From NCBI GenBank assembly GCA_030649775.1, contig JAUSFR010000006.1:1-30792 (forward strand): 30,792 bases of DNA. The letters are read 5' to 3'. The notes under the pieces were generated by a model. That model did not search any database. It worked only from the letters and a program-made list of their open reading frames with translations, and was not told the DNA's origin. Positions 1 to 6,936 of this stretch are shown in pieces. The translations under genes and the position numbers were made by a program. The stretch comes from a bacterium. GTDB taxonomy: Bacteria; Patescibacteriota; Minisyncoccia; Phycocordibacterales; UBA10002. How positions within the stretch are numbered: the stretch's first letter is position 1; every line of letters starts with the position of its first letter.

Positions 1-521
1 TTGAGGTATTCTCTGACGATTTCGCGGAGATGGATCGTCAGGCAAAACTCATCGCTTCGTGGGGGAAAAATGTGTACGTGAAGATTCCGATTACAAACAC
101 CAAGGGCGAGTCTTCGCTCCCACTTGTCAAGCGTTTGTCGGAGGGAGGCATTAAGGTAAACGTAACGGCAATCCTCACGCTCGCACAGGTGAGGGCGACC
201 GCGAAAGCGCTTTCGCCAAAGACAGCCTCCGTGGTTTCGGTGTTCGCGGGACGGATTGCTGACACCGGACGCGACCCCGTGCCGATGATGAAGGAGGCGA
301 AAAAACTTCTCGCGAAGAACAAAAAGGCCGAACTGCTCTGGGCGAGCACCCGGGAAGTCTACAATCTCGCGCAGGCGGAAATCGTGGGCTGTCATATCAT
401 TACCGTCCCGAATGATATTTTGAAGAAACTCTCCAAATGGAGCTACGATTTGAACGCGCTCTCACTTGATACCGTGAAGATGTTTTATGACGATGGCCGG
501 AGTGCGGGTTATACGTTATAA
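1..521 (+). CDS. Transaldolase family protein (5' truncated)
   Basis: The reading frame is already open at base 3 and ends with TAA at 519-521, leaving about 172 residues; small TalC/Fsa-type transaldolases run about 215-220, so roughly 45 N-terminal residues lie outside the window. The Schiff-base lysine is visible in the strand NVYVKIPIT (codon 81-83). The later strands also fit the TIM barrel, with VTAILTLAQ followed by an FAGRIADTGRD segment like the VNRIDAQGG region of fructose-6-phosphate aldolase. Such enzymes transfer or add a dihydroxyacetone unit between sugar phosphates in the cytoplasm. The following genes (HAD phosphatase, Gfo/Idh oxidoreductase) and the GmhA-like isomerase beyond the terminator suggest it makes a precursor for a surface sugar rather than serving central metabolism. 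Family is confident; substrate is unknown. Confidence 0.88.
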   Translation, partial: EVFSDDFAEMDRQAKLIASWGKNVYVKIPITNTKGESSLPLVKRLSEGGIKVNVTAILTLAQVRATAKALSPKTASVVSVFAGRIADTGRDPVPMMKEAKKLLAKNKKAELLWASTREVYNLAQAEIVGCHIITVPNDILKKLSKWSYDLNALSLDTVKMFYDDGRSAGYTL

Positions 522-642
522 GTTCAGAAGTTTTGAGGACTTGACTTATTGATGGTTTTATGTTTAGCTTGCCGTAGCGGTTCTTTGATATACGAGAGCC
601 GTTTTATCGTCTTGTAACCTCAAGCGTAGAAAGGATACACCC

Positions 643-1314
643 ATGAACATCAAAGGGGTTGTGTTTGACTTTGACGGGGTGCTTATCCCCGAATCGGAAC
701 AAGTGAATGTTTTAGCCGCGAGGAAAACCTTTGCGGATATGGGACTGTCACTTACTGAAGCGGAAGTCGGGTCAATTCCTGGGCATAGCTCAAAAACCTA
801 CGTTCCCCGACTGCTTCAGGCACGGGGCATTTCAGCCGAACGCGATACGGAAGTCATCGCCACCAACAGGCAGAATTACGACGCTATCTGGTCTGGCTGG
901 CCCGGAAGCGTGACGCTGGCTCCGCATCTTGACGAGGTGTTAGCGCATCTCGTGAGAATGGGAATCGTTCTCGCTATTGCCACAACAAACCGCAGGTCTG
1001 TCATTAATCGCTTTCTCGCTCTTCTTCTCGCGCCACACCCTTTTGGGGTGATTGTGACGGGTGAAGATGTGAAGAGGCATAAACCGGACCCAGAGGTGTA
1101 CCAAATCGCGACGAAGCATCTCGGCATGTCTGCCGAGCATCTTATCGCGGTTGAAGACACGGTGATTGGGGTACAAGCGGCGAAAGCGGCAGGGCTTCGC
1201 TGTGTCGCTATCCCGAACTCATTCACAAAGAACCAAGATTTCTCCCAAGCGGACCACCTGTTAGGTACATTGGAAGAACTACTGAAACTCATAGAAAATG
1301 AAAGGAAAGGCTAA
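643..1314 (+). CDS. HAD-superfamily phosphatase, beta-phosphoglucomutase-like
   Basis: A protein of 223 residues with all four HAD motifs in order: DFDGVL near the N-terminus (nucleophile and acid/base Asp), the motif II Thr in AIATTNRR, the motif III Lys in KRHKPDP, and the motif IV acidic pair in VEDTVIGVQAA. A helical cap sits between motifs I and II, as in the PGMB/Gph subgroup. It is probably a soluble phosphatase or mutase acting on a sugar phosphate. The start is supported by a purine-rich ribosome binding site (AGAAAGGA, 628-635), one of the few clear ones in the window. Three bases separate it from the next gene, so the two are probably co-transcribed. The exact substrate cannot be read from the sequence. 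Confidence 0.88.
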   Translation: MNIKGVVFDFDGVLIPESEQVNVLAARKTFADMGLSLTEAEVGSIPGHSSKTYVPRLLQARGISAERDTEVIATNRQNYDAIWSGWPGSVTLAPHLDEVLAHLVRMGIVLAIATTNRRSVINRFLALLLAPHPFGVIVTGEDVKRHKPDPEVYQIATKHLGMSAEHLIAVEDTVIGVQAAKAAGLRCVAIPNSFTKNQDFSQADHLLGTLEELLKLIENERKG

Positions 1315-1317
1315 CTG

Positions 1318-2400
1318 ATGAAAACAAAGATGATAGTGGTAGGCCTTGGCCATGCATGGCGAGAGCATTATTCCAAGGTACTCCATAAAGTGGATGAATT
1401 GGAACTCATCGGAACCGTTGACCCTGCATTCACTTCAACGGAGGTGATGCAAGGCGGTACGCATGGCCACTTCCATGTGCAGACGGTCGGAGAAATTCCG
1501 AGCGATTTCGTGTCGGCTGAAGTAATGGTCATGGTGCTTACGCCAGACCACTATGATGTCCTGGCGGAGCTGGCTCACATGGGTTTTCGCAATATCCTTT
1601 GCGAGAAGCCGTTGGTCTCACGAGTCGCCGAAATTCCCGAAGTGGAAAGGCTTGTGGCAAGCGGTGTCAAACTGTATGCCATGGACTTTTATCTTCCGAA
1701 GACGCTTGGTTTGCAGGTGGTGAAGGGATTGGTGACAGAGGATGACCCGCGATATCCGTGGCTCCGCATTTCGGAGCAAGCCGACTTCAAAGGCATGCTC
1801 GGCGAAGTGGAAGGAGTTGGTGTCCAGATTGTGGAGGCCGGCAAATTCTGTCTTCCCGACCTCGCGGGGCGTCCCTATCTCGCGACCGATAAGGAGATTG
1901 GGGGAATGATTCTAGACCTCATCACGCACGCTTGCGGGCCACTTCAACAGGCAGGGTTGCTTGATGACTGGCGCGTCCTCGACGCTTCACTCGCTCGCTT
2001 AAACGAAAATACCACGGGGCATCTTGTTCCCGTTCGGCAAGTGGCAGAAGTTGAGATGTATGCAACGGCACTCCTTGAAGCGGGCGAAATTCCGGTCTCG
2101 CTCTCGTTTGGGAAAGTCCCCATTTCCAAGGGTGGACTTTGGTCGCTCCAAGTTCGCGGTAAAAATGGGGTGTACTACGCGGGACTTCGGACGGGCCAGC
2201 CTTCGGTTCTTATCGGCAACGATGGCCACGTCGTCACCTTCTCGCTCACGCTCTCAACCTACGAGTTCGTCCTCCGTGAAGCACTTCTGTACTTTCATGG
2301 CATGCTTTCCGGGTTTGACGGAAACCTCGGGGCATTCAAGACCTCCATGGAGGTGGGGCAAGCCATTCTCGGAAAGTACTGGGAACGAATATCTAAGTAA
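1318..2400 (+). CDS. Gfo/Idh/MocA-family NAD(P)-dependent sugar oxidoreductase
   Basis: A protein of 360 residues with an N-terminal Rossmann strand (MIVVGLGHAW, an unusual variant of GxGxxG) and the family's CEKPLV motif at about residues 95-100, whose Lys is catalytic in this family. The C-terminal half fits the alpha/beta substrate domain. These enzymes oxidise or reduce a hydroxyl or keto group on a sugar or nucleotide sugar. The gene starts 3 bases after the HAD gene, with AAGGAAAGG just upstream (1302-1310), and ends before a strong terminator, so it is the last gene of a transaldolase-HAD-oxidoreductase unit. The missing third glycine of the dinucleotide motif is odd but tolerated in some family members. 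Confidence 0.85.
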   Translation: MKTKMIVVGLGHAWREHYSKVLHKVDELELIGTVDPAFTSTEVMQGGTHGHFHVQTVGEIPSDFVSAEVMVMVLTPDHYDVLAELAHMGFRNILCEKPLVSRVAEIPEVERLVASGVKLYAMDFYLPKTLGLQVVKGLVTEDDPRYPWLRISEQADFKGMLGEVEGVGVQIVEAGKFCLPDLAGRPYLATDKEIGGMILDLITHACGPLQQAGLLDDWRVLDASLARLNENTTGHLVPVRQVAEVEMYATALLEAGEIPVSLSFGKVPISKGGLWSLQVRGKNGVYYAGLRTGQPSVLIGNDGHVVTFSLTLSTYEFVLREALLYFHGMLSGFDGNLGAFKTSMEVGQAILGKYWERISK

Positions 2401-2428
2401 ACGGGAAGCCCCCGTTTGATAGTAGCAG

Positions 2429-2465
2429 TCCGTTTCCTTCGCTCACGCGAGGAAACGGATTTTTT
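2429..2465 (+). terminator. Rho-independent terminator
   Basis: A perfect 10-bp stem, TCCGTTTCCT (2429-2438) with AGGAAACGGA (2450-2459), has an 11-base loop and runs straight into a six-T tract (2460-2465). It closes the transaldolase-HAD-oxidoreductase unit. The -35 box of the next promoter begins one base after the T tract. Confidence 0.9.
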
Positions 2466-2466
2466 G

Positions 2467-2494
2467 TTGCAAAAATATAAAAGTATTGTATGAT
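2467..2494 (+). promoter_or_regulatory. Sigma-70-like promoter for the SIS isomerase gene
   Basis: TTGCAA (2467-2472), a 16-base spacer, then TATGAT (2489-2494). Only 7 bases lie between the -10 box and the ATG at 2502, so transcription should start at or next to the A of the start codon, giving a leaderless mRNA. Two earlier in-frame ATGs (2490, 2493) lie inside the -10 box and cannot serve this transcript. Confidence 0.75.
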
Positions 2495-2501
2495 GTTTCT
2501 C

Positions 2502-3149
2502 ATGTCACACACCGACTATAACAAGGCCTATTTAAACGAAAGTGCCGAAATATCCAGAAAACTCCTTAAGCAGACCAAGGCGATTTCTGCCGTGGTTGAT
2601 GTGCTTTTTGATGCGTGGAAGAAGGGGAAGTGGGTCTTCGTTATCGGTAACGGTGGTTCGGCGGGAACGGCAACTCATTTCGTGGGAGATTTGATAAAGA
2701 CAACCATTGAACATCCCCATGAAAAAGGACTCCGTGCGGTCGCCCTTGCCGACAACATCCCGATGATAAGCGCGGCGGTTAATGACTGGGGATGGCACGA
2801 AGCGTATACAGGGATACTCAACACCTACTGGAGCAAGGGAAGCGTTGTCATCGCTTTTAGCGTACACGGAGGAGCTGGTAAGGATAAAGCTGGGGCGTGG
2901 TCACAAAATCTTTTAAAAGCACTTCAGTTCGCTAAAGACAATAGCGGAGTCGCCATAGGCATTTCTGGATTTGATGGAGGCGCGATGAAAGATATCGCGG
3001 ATGTTTCAGTTGTTGTCCCCGCGGACTCAACGCCACTCGTTGAGTCCTATCACGTTGTCCTTTTTCATTTAATTACCTTCCGGCTGAAGGAACTTATACA
3101 GAAGGCTTCGGATTCTCCAAAAAAGAAGGGCAAGAGAACGAAATCCTAG
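2502..3149 (+). CDS. SIS-domain sugar-phosphate isomerase, GmhA-like
   Basis: A protein of 215 residues from the ATG at 2502. It carries the SIS signature IGNGGSAGTATHFVGDL (about residues 48-64), very close to the CGNGGSAADAQHFAAEL segment of sedoheptulose-7-phosphate isomerase GmhA. A second phosphate-binding stretch, AFSVHGGAGKD, and a late VESYHVVLFHLI helix also fit. GmhA converts sedoheptulose 7-phosphate to D-glycero-manno-heptose 7-phosphate in the cytoplasm; whether this protein uses the same substrate is not shown, and the insert-rich middle differs from GmhA. The gene stands alone between its own promoter and the promoter of the next gene. The C-terminus is lysine-rich (KKKGKRTKS). 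Confidence 0.82.
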   Translation: MSHTDYNKAYLNESAEISRKLLKQTKAISAVVDVLFDAWKKGKWVFVIGNGGSAGTATHFVGDLIKTTIEHPHEKGLRAVALADNIPMISAAVNDWGWHEAYTGILNTYWSKGSVVIAFSVHGGAGKDKAGAWSQNLLKALQFAKDNSGVAIGISGFDGGAMKDIADVSVVVPADSTPLVESYHVVLFHLITFRLKELIQKASDSPKKKGKRTKS

Positions 3150-3206
3150 TAAGCAGAAAGGGAAGTGGGAGTCGGTTGAAAAGACGAAATGAGTGACGGA
3201 AAAGAT

Positions 3207-3234
3207 TTGATAAACCCGTGTCTTTTTGTATACT
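3207..3234 (+). promoter_or_regulatory. Sigma-70-like promoter for the GT2 gene
   Basis: TTGATA (3207-3212), a 16-base spacer, then TATACT (3229-3234). Nine bases separate the -10 box from the ATG at 3244, leaving a 5' leader of about 0-3 bases. The alternative in-frame start at 3226 lies across the -10 box, which supports 3244 as the true start. Confidence 0.78.
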
Positions 3235-3243
3235 GGGGACATT

Positions 3244-4038
3244 ATGGAACGGTACAAAGAGAGCATCTCGGTGTTTGTACCGGTCTACAACGAGCGTGAC
3301 AGCGTGCGCACCGTAGCGGAAGAAATCAGCGACTATCTCAAAAGCCGTTTTTCCGATTACGAGATACTGCTTATCACCAGCGACAAGAGCACGGATGGAA
3401 CGACTGAAATCGCGCTTGCGCTGGAGCGGGAAATTCCGCATTTGCGAGTGGTAAATCGAGGTAGCGACTGGAGCTACGCCGGAGCGCTTCGCACCGGCTT
3501 TAAAAACGCGAAGAAGGAACTCATCTTCTTCACCGACGGTGACCGTCAGTTTGACATACACGAGCTTGATTTGCTTATGGACGCTATCAAGCGCTTTGAC
3601 GTGGTGACGGGATACAAAATCAAGCGAAATGACCCGCTGATGCGCATCTGGATGTCGTGGCTGTACAACGTCACGATGCGCACGGTCTTCAGACTCTCCA
3701 TTCGGGATATCAACGGCGCTTTCAAACTGTATCGTCGCAAAGTCGTAGATGCCGTTCACTTTCTCCCCGACCTCACGCAAGGTGTCGTGAATGTTGAGAT
3801 GTATCTTACCGCTCGGGAGCACGGTTATACCATCGGTGAAGTGGGGGTGCATCACTTTCATCGGCTGGCTGGTTCTCCCGATTCCGAAATCGGCACTCGT
3901 GGAAAGATTATCGCCTTCGTGCGCCCACACATTATTCTTGAATCGCTGAAAGATACCTATAAGCTTTGGAAAAAAGTACATGGCTGGGGAGGGGGAACAC
4001 AAAGCACAGTATCCAAAAACCCAGACAAAACACAATGA
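3244..4038 (+). CDS. GT2 family glycosyltransferase, polyprenyl-phosphate sugar synthase type
   Basis: A protein of 264 residues with a GT-A fold: the nucleotide-binding N-terminus ISVFVPVYNERDSV, the metal-binding segment FFTDGDRQFD (about residues 96-104), and a downstream GAFKLYRRKVVD segment typical of DPM1/ArnC-like enzymes. I see no membrane helices, so it probably works at the inner face of the membrane, moving a sugar from a nucleotide sugar to a lipid phosphate or acceptor. The start at 3244 is chosen because the -10 box covers the earlier start. The last dozen or so residues (after KVHGWGGG) are encoded by the left arm of a palindromic repeat (4000-4118), so this tail looks like a repeat-derived extension rather than part of the fold. 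Confidence 0.85.
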   Translation: MERYKESISVFVPVYNERDSVRTVAEEISDYLKSRFSDYEILLITSDKSTDGTTEIALALEREIPHLRVVNRGSDWSYAGALRTGFKNAKKELIFFTDGDRQFDIHELDLLMDAIKRFDVVTGYKIKRNDPLMRIWMSWLYNVTMRTVFRLSIRDINGAFKLYRRKVVDAVHFLPDLTQGVVNVEMYLTAREHGYTIGEVGVHHFHRLAGSPDSEIGTRGKIIAFVRPHIILESLKDTYKLWKKVHGWGGGTQSTVSKNPDKTQ

Positions 4039-4118
4039 TTCAAAACACAAACAGGACAGATGGTTTGAACAGTTCGGAGTCTCGGCTTTTGTTTGGGTTT
4101 TTGGGTTCTTGTGCTTTG
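4000..4118. repeat. Imperfect inverted repeat, low complexity
   Basis: The left arm 4000-4030 and right arm 4087-4118 are reverse complements at about 28 of 31 positions with one bulge (core CCAAAAACCC against GGGTTTTTGG). The 56-base centre contains the short direct repeat AAAACACAA. The element spans the 3' end of the GT2 gene and most of the gap to the epimerase gene. It resembles in style, but not exactly in sequence, the repeats around the IVP gene at 10742. Confidence 0.75.
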
Positions 4119-4132
4119 GTAATTCTTTTTTT

Positions 4133-5071
4133 ATGGTAAAACACACTAAAAAAGTATTGGTAACCGGAGGAGCTGGATTTATCGGCTCGCACGTGGTGAA
4201 GCACCTATGCGACCGTGGATATGCGGTGCTGGTTATTGACGACCTCTCAACCGGATTTCGGGAGCTTGTGGACACACGAGCGACTTTTTTTGAGGGTTCT
4301 ATCGCGGACAGTGCTCTTTTAGAGAAGATACTTCCGGGTGTCGCTATGGTCTTCCATCTTGCCGCAACCTCTACCGTAAACTTTTCACTGTCCAATCCAA
4401 AAATCTATTTTGAAAACAACGTGATGAACGGCATAGTGCTTCTTGACGCGATGCGCAAGTTCGGGGTAAAGAAATTGGTCTACGCATCCAGCGCCGCTTC
4501 CTACAACGGAAAGAAGCGCACTCCCATTGCGGAAACCGACCCCGTAGGCCCGCTCAATCCCTACGGCGCCTCCAAACTCGCATTTGAGCAGGTGATAAGC
4601 GCGTACTTCCACTCGTTTTGCATAGAAGGGACGGCACTGCGGTTTTTCAACGTGTACGGGCCGAATGACGGACAACCCAATAATCCGCGGGCAATTCCAA
4701 TGTGGCTGGAAGCAGGACTGGCTAAAAAGAAAGTCCCGTACTACTGGAAGGGTAAACAGAAACGCGACTATATTTTTGTTGAGGACGTGGCGCGCGCGGT
4801 GGTCCTTGCCGGTGAGAAAGCAAAAGGTTTTAACGTGTATAATGTGGGAAACGGAAAGGGGATGTGGATGATAGACATCCTGCGAGAGCTAGAAGATATC
4901 CTCGGCGAGAAATTCGTGTTACAGGATATGGGAGAGCGACTCGGCGACCCTAAATATGCCGTCGCCGACACCCGAAAGATAAAGAAAGAGCTCGGTTTTG
5001 AACCGAGCGTTGGTCTTCGGGAAGGATTGGAGAAGACCGTCGCCTATTATCGCAGTCGCCCCCGCTCATAA
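4133..5071 (+). CDS. NAD-dependent nucleotide-sugar epimerase/dehydratase
   Basis: A protein of 312 residues, an extended short-chain dehydrogenase/reductase. It has the Rossmann motif TGGAGFIGSH (about residues 11-20), a DDLSTG adenosine-binding segment, FHLAA, ASSAASYN near the catalytic Ser, and the catalytic YGASK pair (Tyr144, Lys148). RFFNVYGPND and KRDYIFVEDVA are the usual substrate-binding segments of the GalE/WbpP branch. It probably epimerises a UDP-sugar such as UDP-glucose or UDP-GlcNAc. The start at 4133 is preferred because the protein then begins three residues before the first strand; upstream in-frame sequence is repeat-derived. Confidence 0.88.
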   Translation: MVKHTKKVLVTGGAGFIGSHVVKHLCDRGYAVLVIDDLSTGFRELVDTRATFFEGSIADSALLEKILPGVAMVFHLAATSTVNFSLSNPKIYFENNVMNGIVLLDAMRKFGVKKLVYASSAASYNGKKRTPIAETDPVGPLNPYGASKLAFEQVISAYFHSFCIEGTALRFFNVYGPNDGQPNNPRAIPMWLEAGLAKKKVPYYWKGKQKRDYIFVEDVARAVVLAGEKAKGFNVYNVGNGKGMWMIDILRELEDILGEKFVLQDMGERLGDPKYAVADTRKIKKELGFEPSVGLREGLEKTVAYYRSRPRS

Positions 5072-5113
5072 TTCTTATTCTTATTATTCCATATTCCATA
5101 ATTCATCTCCTCT

Positions 5114-5827
5114 ATGTTACTTAGCAAAATCTCAACATTTTTAAAAAAGGTAATCCGAAAATGCGGGCTGATGCCCGCGGTTTCCGCGCTTGATAAGGTT
5201 CGTTGCCTCGTCATAAAAAAGTGGTGCGTTCTTACCGGAAGAAATCCTCTGGAGTATATTTACAACGATTCTTTTTTCAGCGTCGCACGGCACGAATCGG
5301 TTTTGGAACAGACTCCGAAAATTCTCGCCGAAACCGTTTTTGCGTTTTACAAACCCAAGAAGGTTATTGATTTCGGGTGCGGGTGCGGGATTTATTTACG
5401 CGAGTTTGAGAAACTGGGCGCCGAGGTGTTCGGTATTGATGGCAGTCCCGCGGCAAAGCGTAATCTCGCGATAGACCAAAAGAAATTTCTGCTCGCCGAC
5501 CTCACGAAACCCGTCTCCGTTTCGGGGAAATACGACTGCGCCATCTCCTTTGAAGTTGCCGAACATATCCCCACGAATACCTCCGAAACACTGGTGGATA
5601 ACATCACCCGCGCGAGCGACCTTGTCGTCTTTACCGCCGCGCACATTGGGCAGGGCGGGCACGACCACATCAACGAGCAGGACCCGTCATTCTGGGTCGC
5701 GCTGTTTCAGAAAAAGGGATTTGAGCTTCTCGCCGAAGATACTAAAAAGCTCCGAAAAACGCTTTCGGACGCCGGAGCCATCTTCTGGCTCGTGGACAAT
5801 ATCTCGGTGTTCAAAAAGCGACAGTGA
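5114..5827 (+). CDS. Class I SAM-dependent methyltransferase
   Basis: A protein of 237 residues. After an 80-residue N-terminal extension comes the SAM-binding motif I VIDFGCGCGIYLREF (about residues 84-98), the acidic motif II FGIDGS, and the motif IV region CAISFEVAEHI, as in UbiG-like methyltransferases. The N-terminal extension is basic and partly hydrophobic. It probably methylates a sugar or glycan intermediate. It follows the epimerase after 42 bases and is probably the last gene of this strand segment, since the next gene is convergent. The acceptor cannot be inferred. Confidence 0.85.
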   Translation: MLLSKISTFLKKVIRKCGLMPAVSALDKVRCLVIKKWCVLTGRNPLEYIYNDSFFSVARHESVLEQTPKILAETVFAFYKPKKVIDFGCGCGIYLREFEKLGAEVFGIDGSPAAKRNLAIDQKKFLLADLTKPVSVSGKYDCAISFEVAEHIPTNTSETLVDNITRASDLVVFTAAHIGQGGHDHINEQDPSFWVALFQKKGFELLAEDTKKLRKTLSDAGAIFWLVDNISVFKKRQ

Positions 5828-5829
5828 CC

Positions 5830-5850
5830 TGTAGGAGTTTAACTCCTACA
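5830..5850. repeat. Perfect 21-base palindrome between convergent genes
   Basis: TGTAGGAGTT and AACTCCTACA flank a single central T. It sits 2 bases after the stop of the upstream gene and 40 before the end of the convergent gene. Neither side has a T tract, so it is more likely a REP-like palindrome than a standard terminator, though it could act as a bidirectional one. Confidence 0.65.
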
Positions 5851-5889
5851 AGATGTACGACTCGCTAGAGACGAGGAGATGTATCCTTG

Positions 5890-6780
5890 CTATTTTTTCT
5901 TTTCGCCGATGAAGTAGATGAAGGCCGAGACCTCTATCGCGCGGGGGAAGAGATTGAACAGGAGGTCAAAGATGCGGAGTGGAGAGAGGATTGCCATAAA
6001 GAAGTAGGTGGCGAGGTTGTACGCCGATTCTGAAATCACGGAAAAGGGAAGCGCGAGGAAGTACATAAGAAAGGTGACGAGTGCCGAAGCGGGACCACCG
6101 AGCGACCCAACTTTTTTGGGTGTGAAGTCATAAAACTTTTGTTTGAGTCCTTCGTGCGTGAGCCGACTGTAGTCGTTTGGCGAGGCGTGGAAAGGCATAA
6201 TGAACGGAATGCTGATATAGGCAAGCCCTCCCGGTTTGACGACCCTACGCATCTCGCGCATAGCACTTTCCGCGTTCGGCGTGTGTTCTATAGTGGACTC
6301 GGAAATGAGCATATCAACGGAGCCATCTTTGAAGGGGAGTGAGGAAGCATCGGCCACGACGTCCACGTTCTTAAACGGAAAAATATCAAGGTTGATGACG
6401 TCGGGGTGTACCTTCGTGATACCCGAGCCGACATTCACGATGATTTTGTTCTTGACGTCTTTCCCGAAGGCTTTCTCAATGGTGCGCCACGGGCGCTCAC
6501 CGAAGTAGGAGACACTGCCGATGGCATAGGTCAAAAACATAAAAAGTCTCGGCGACTTTTTCACGAGCGATTTGAGGCGGTTCACGAACTGCTTCGCCTC
6601 CGCGTCATATTTTTGCATCATGGCGTCCGCGTCTTTGGTGAAGCAGAGTTTCCCGTGGAGAACGGGGAAGCTTTCCGAGCAGGAAGAACAGACCAGTTTG
6701 TTTTCCCGAAGTGAGAGCCCTCCCTTTTTACAGACGGGGCATTGCAATGCGTTGAGGAAGCTATTGGAGAGTAATTCCAT
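5890..6780 (-). CDS. Methyltransferase with N-terminal zinc ribbon and C-terminal membrane helices
   Basis: A protein of 296 residues from the ATG at 6780. The N-terminus has a four-cysteine zinc ribbon (C14, C17, C31, C34), of the Trm112-like type often fused to methyltransferases. A SAM domain follows: IIVNVGSGI, NLDIFPF, DMLISESTIEHTPN and REMRRVVKPGGLAYISIPF. The last 90 residues contain two or three hydrophobic stretches (ALVTFLMYFLALPFSVI, YFFMAILSPL), so it may be membrane-attached. The start at 6780 is chosen because a promoter (6788-6816) lies immediately upstream and covers the earlier in-frame start. It is monocistronic and divergent from the membrane protein at 6937. Confidence 0.85.
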   Translation of the reverse strand: MELLSNSFLNALQCPVCKKGGLSLRENKLVCSSCSESFPVLHGKLCFTKDADAMMQKYDAEAKQFVNRLKSLVKKSPRLFMFLTYAIGSVSYFGERPWRTIEKAFGKDVKNKIIVNVGSGITKVHPDVINLDIFPFKNVDVVADASSLPFKDGSVDMLISESTIEHTPNAESAMREMRRVVKPGGLAYISIPFIMPFHASPNDYSRLTHEGLKQKFYDFTPKKVGSLGGPASALVTFLMYFLALPFSVISESAYNLATYFFMAILSPLRIFDLLFNLFPRAIEVSAFIYFIGEKKK

Positions 6781-6787
6781 AGCCGTC

Positions 6788-6816
6788 ATAGTAAGATATA
6801 ATGAGGACCTACGCAA
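6788..6816 (-). promoter_or_regulatory. Sigma-70-like promoter for the minus-strand methyltransferase
   Basis: On the minus strand: TTGCGT (6816-6811), a 17-base spacer, TACTAT (6793-6788), then 7 bases to the ATG at 6780. The predicted transcript starts at the start codon, as at 2502. The upstream in-frame TTG is the -35 box itself. Confidence 0.68.
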
Positions 6817-6820
6817 TCGG

Positions 6821-6897
6821 TGTCATGCCACTCTAAAGTGGAATTCGTGGCCTTTAAAGCAACGTGCTTCTGGATTCCTGCCTTCGCAGGAATGACA
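6821..6897. repeat. Double-hairpin palindromic element, copy 1
   Basis: The outer ends TGTCAT (6821) and ATGACA (6897) are inverted. Inside are two hairpins: CCACT-CTAA-AGTGG (6828-6841) and ATTCCTGC-CTTC-GCAGGAAT (6874-6893). The right half matches the right half of the element at 15059-15130 (CTGGATTCC, hairpin, GGAATGACAGAA). This is the widespread intergenic palindrome class whose frames read like FLRKQESR or WIPASAGMT. Confidence 0.75.
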
Positions 6898-6936
6898 GAA
6901 AACTACGAAATGCACACATTTTCTTAATACCAAAAT

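Noticed and set aside
541..569. TTGACT as a promoter for the HAD gene at 643
   Set aside because: No -10 box at 16-18 bases is better than chance; the gene does have a ribosome binding site and may be read from upstream.
3094..4395. A 433-residue open frame on the minus strand
   Set aside because: It is antisense to the isomerase end, the whole GT2 gene and the epimerase start, all of which have clear family motifs; its own translation has none.
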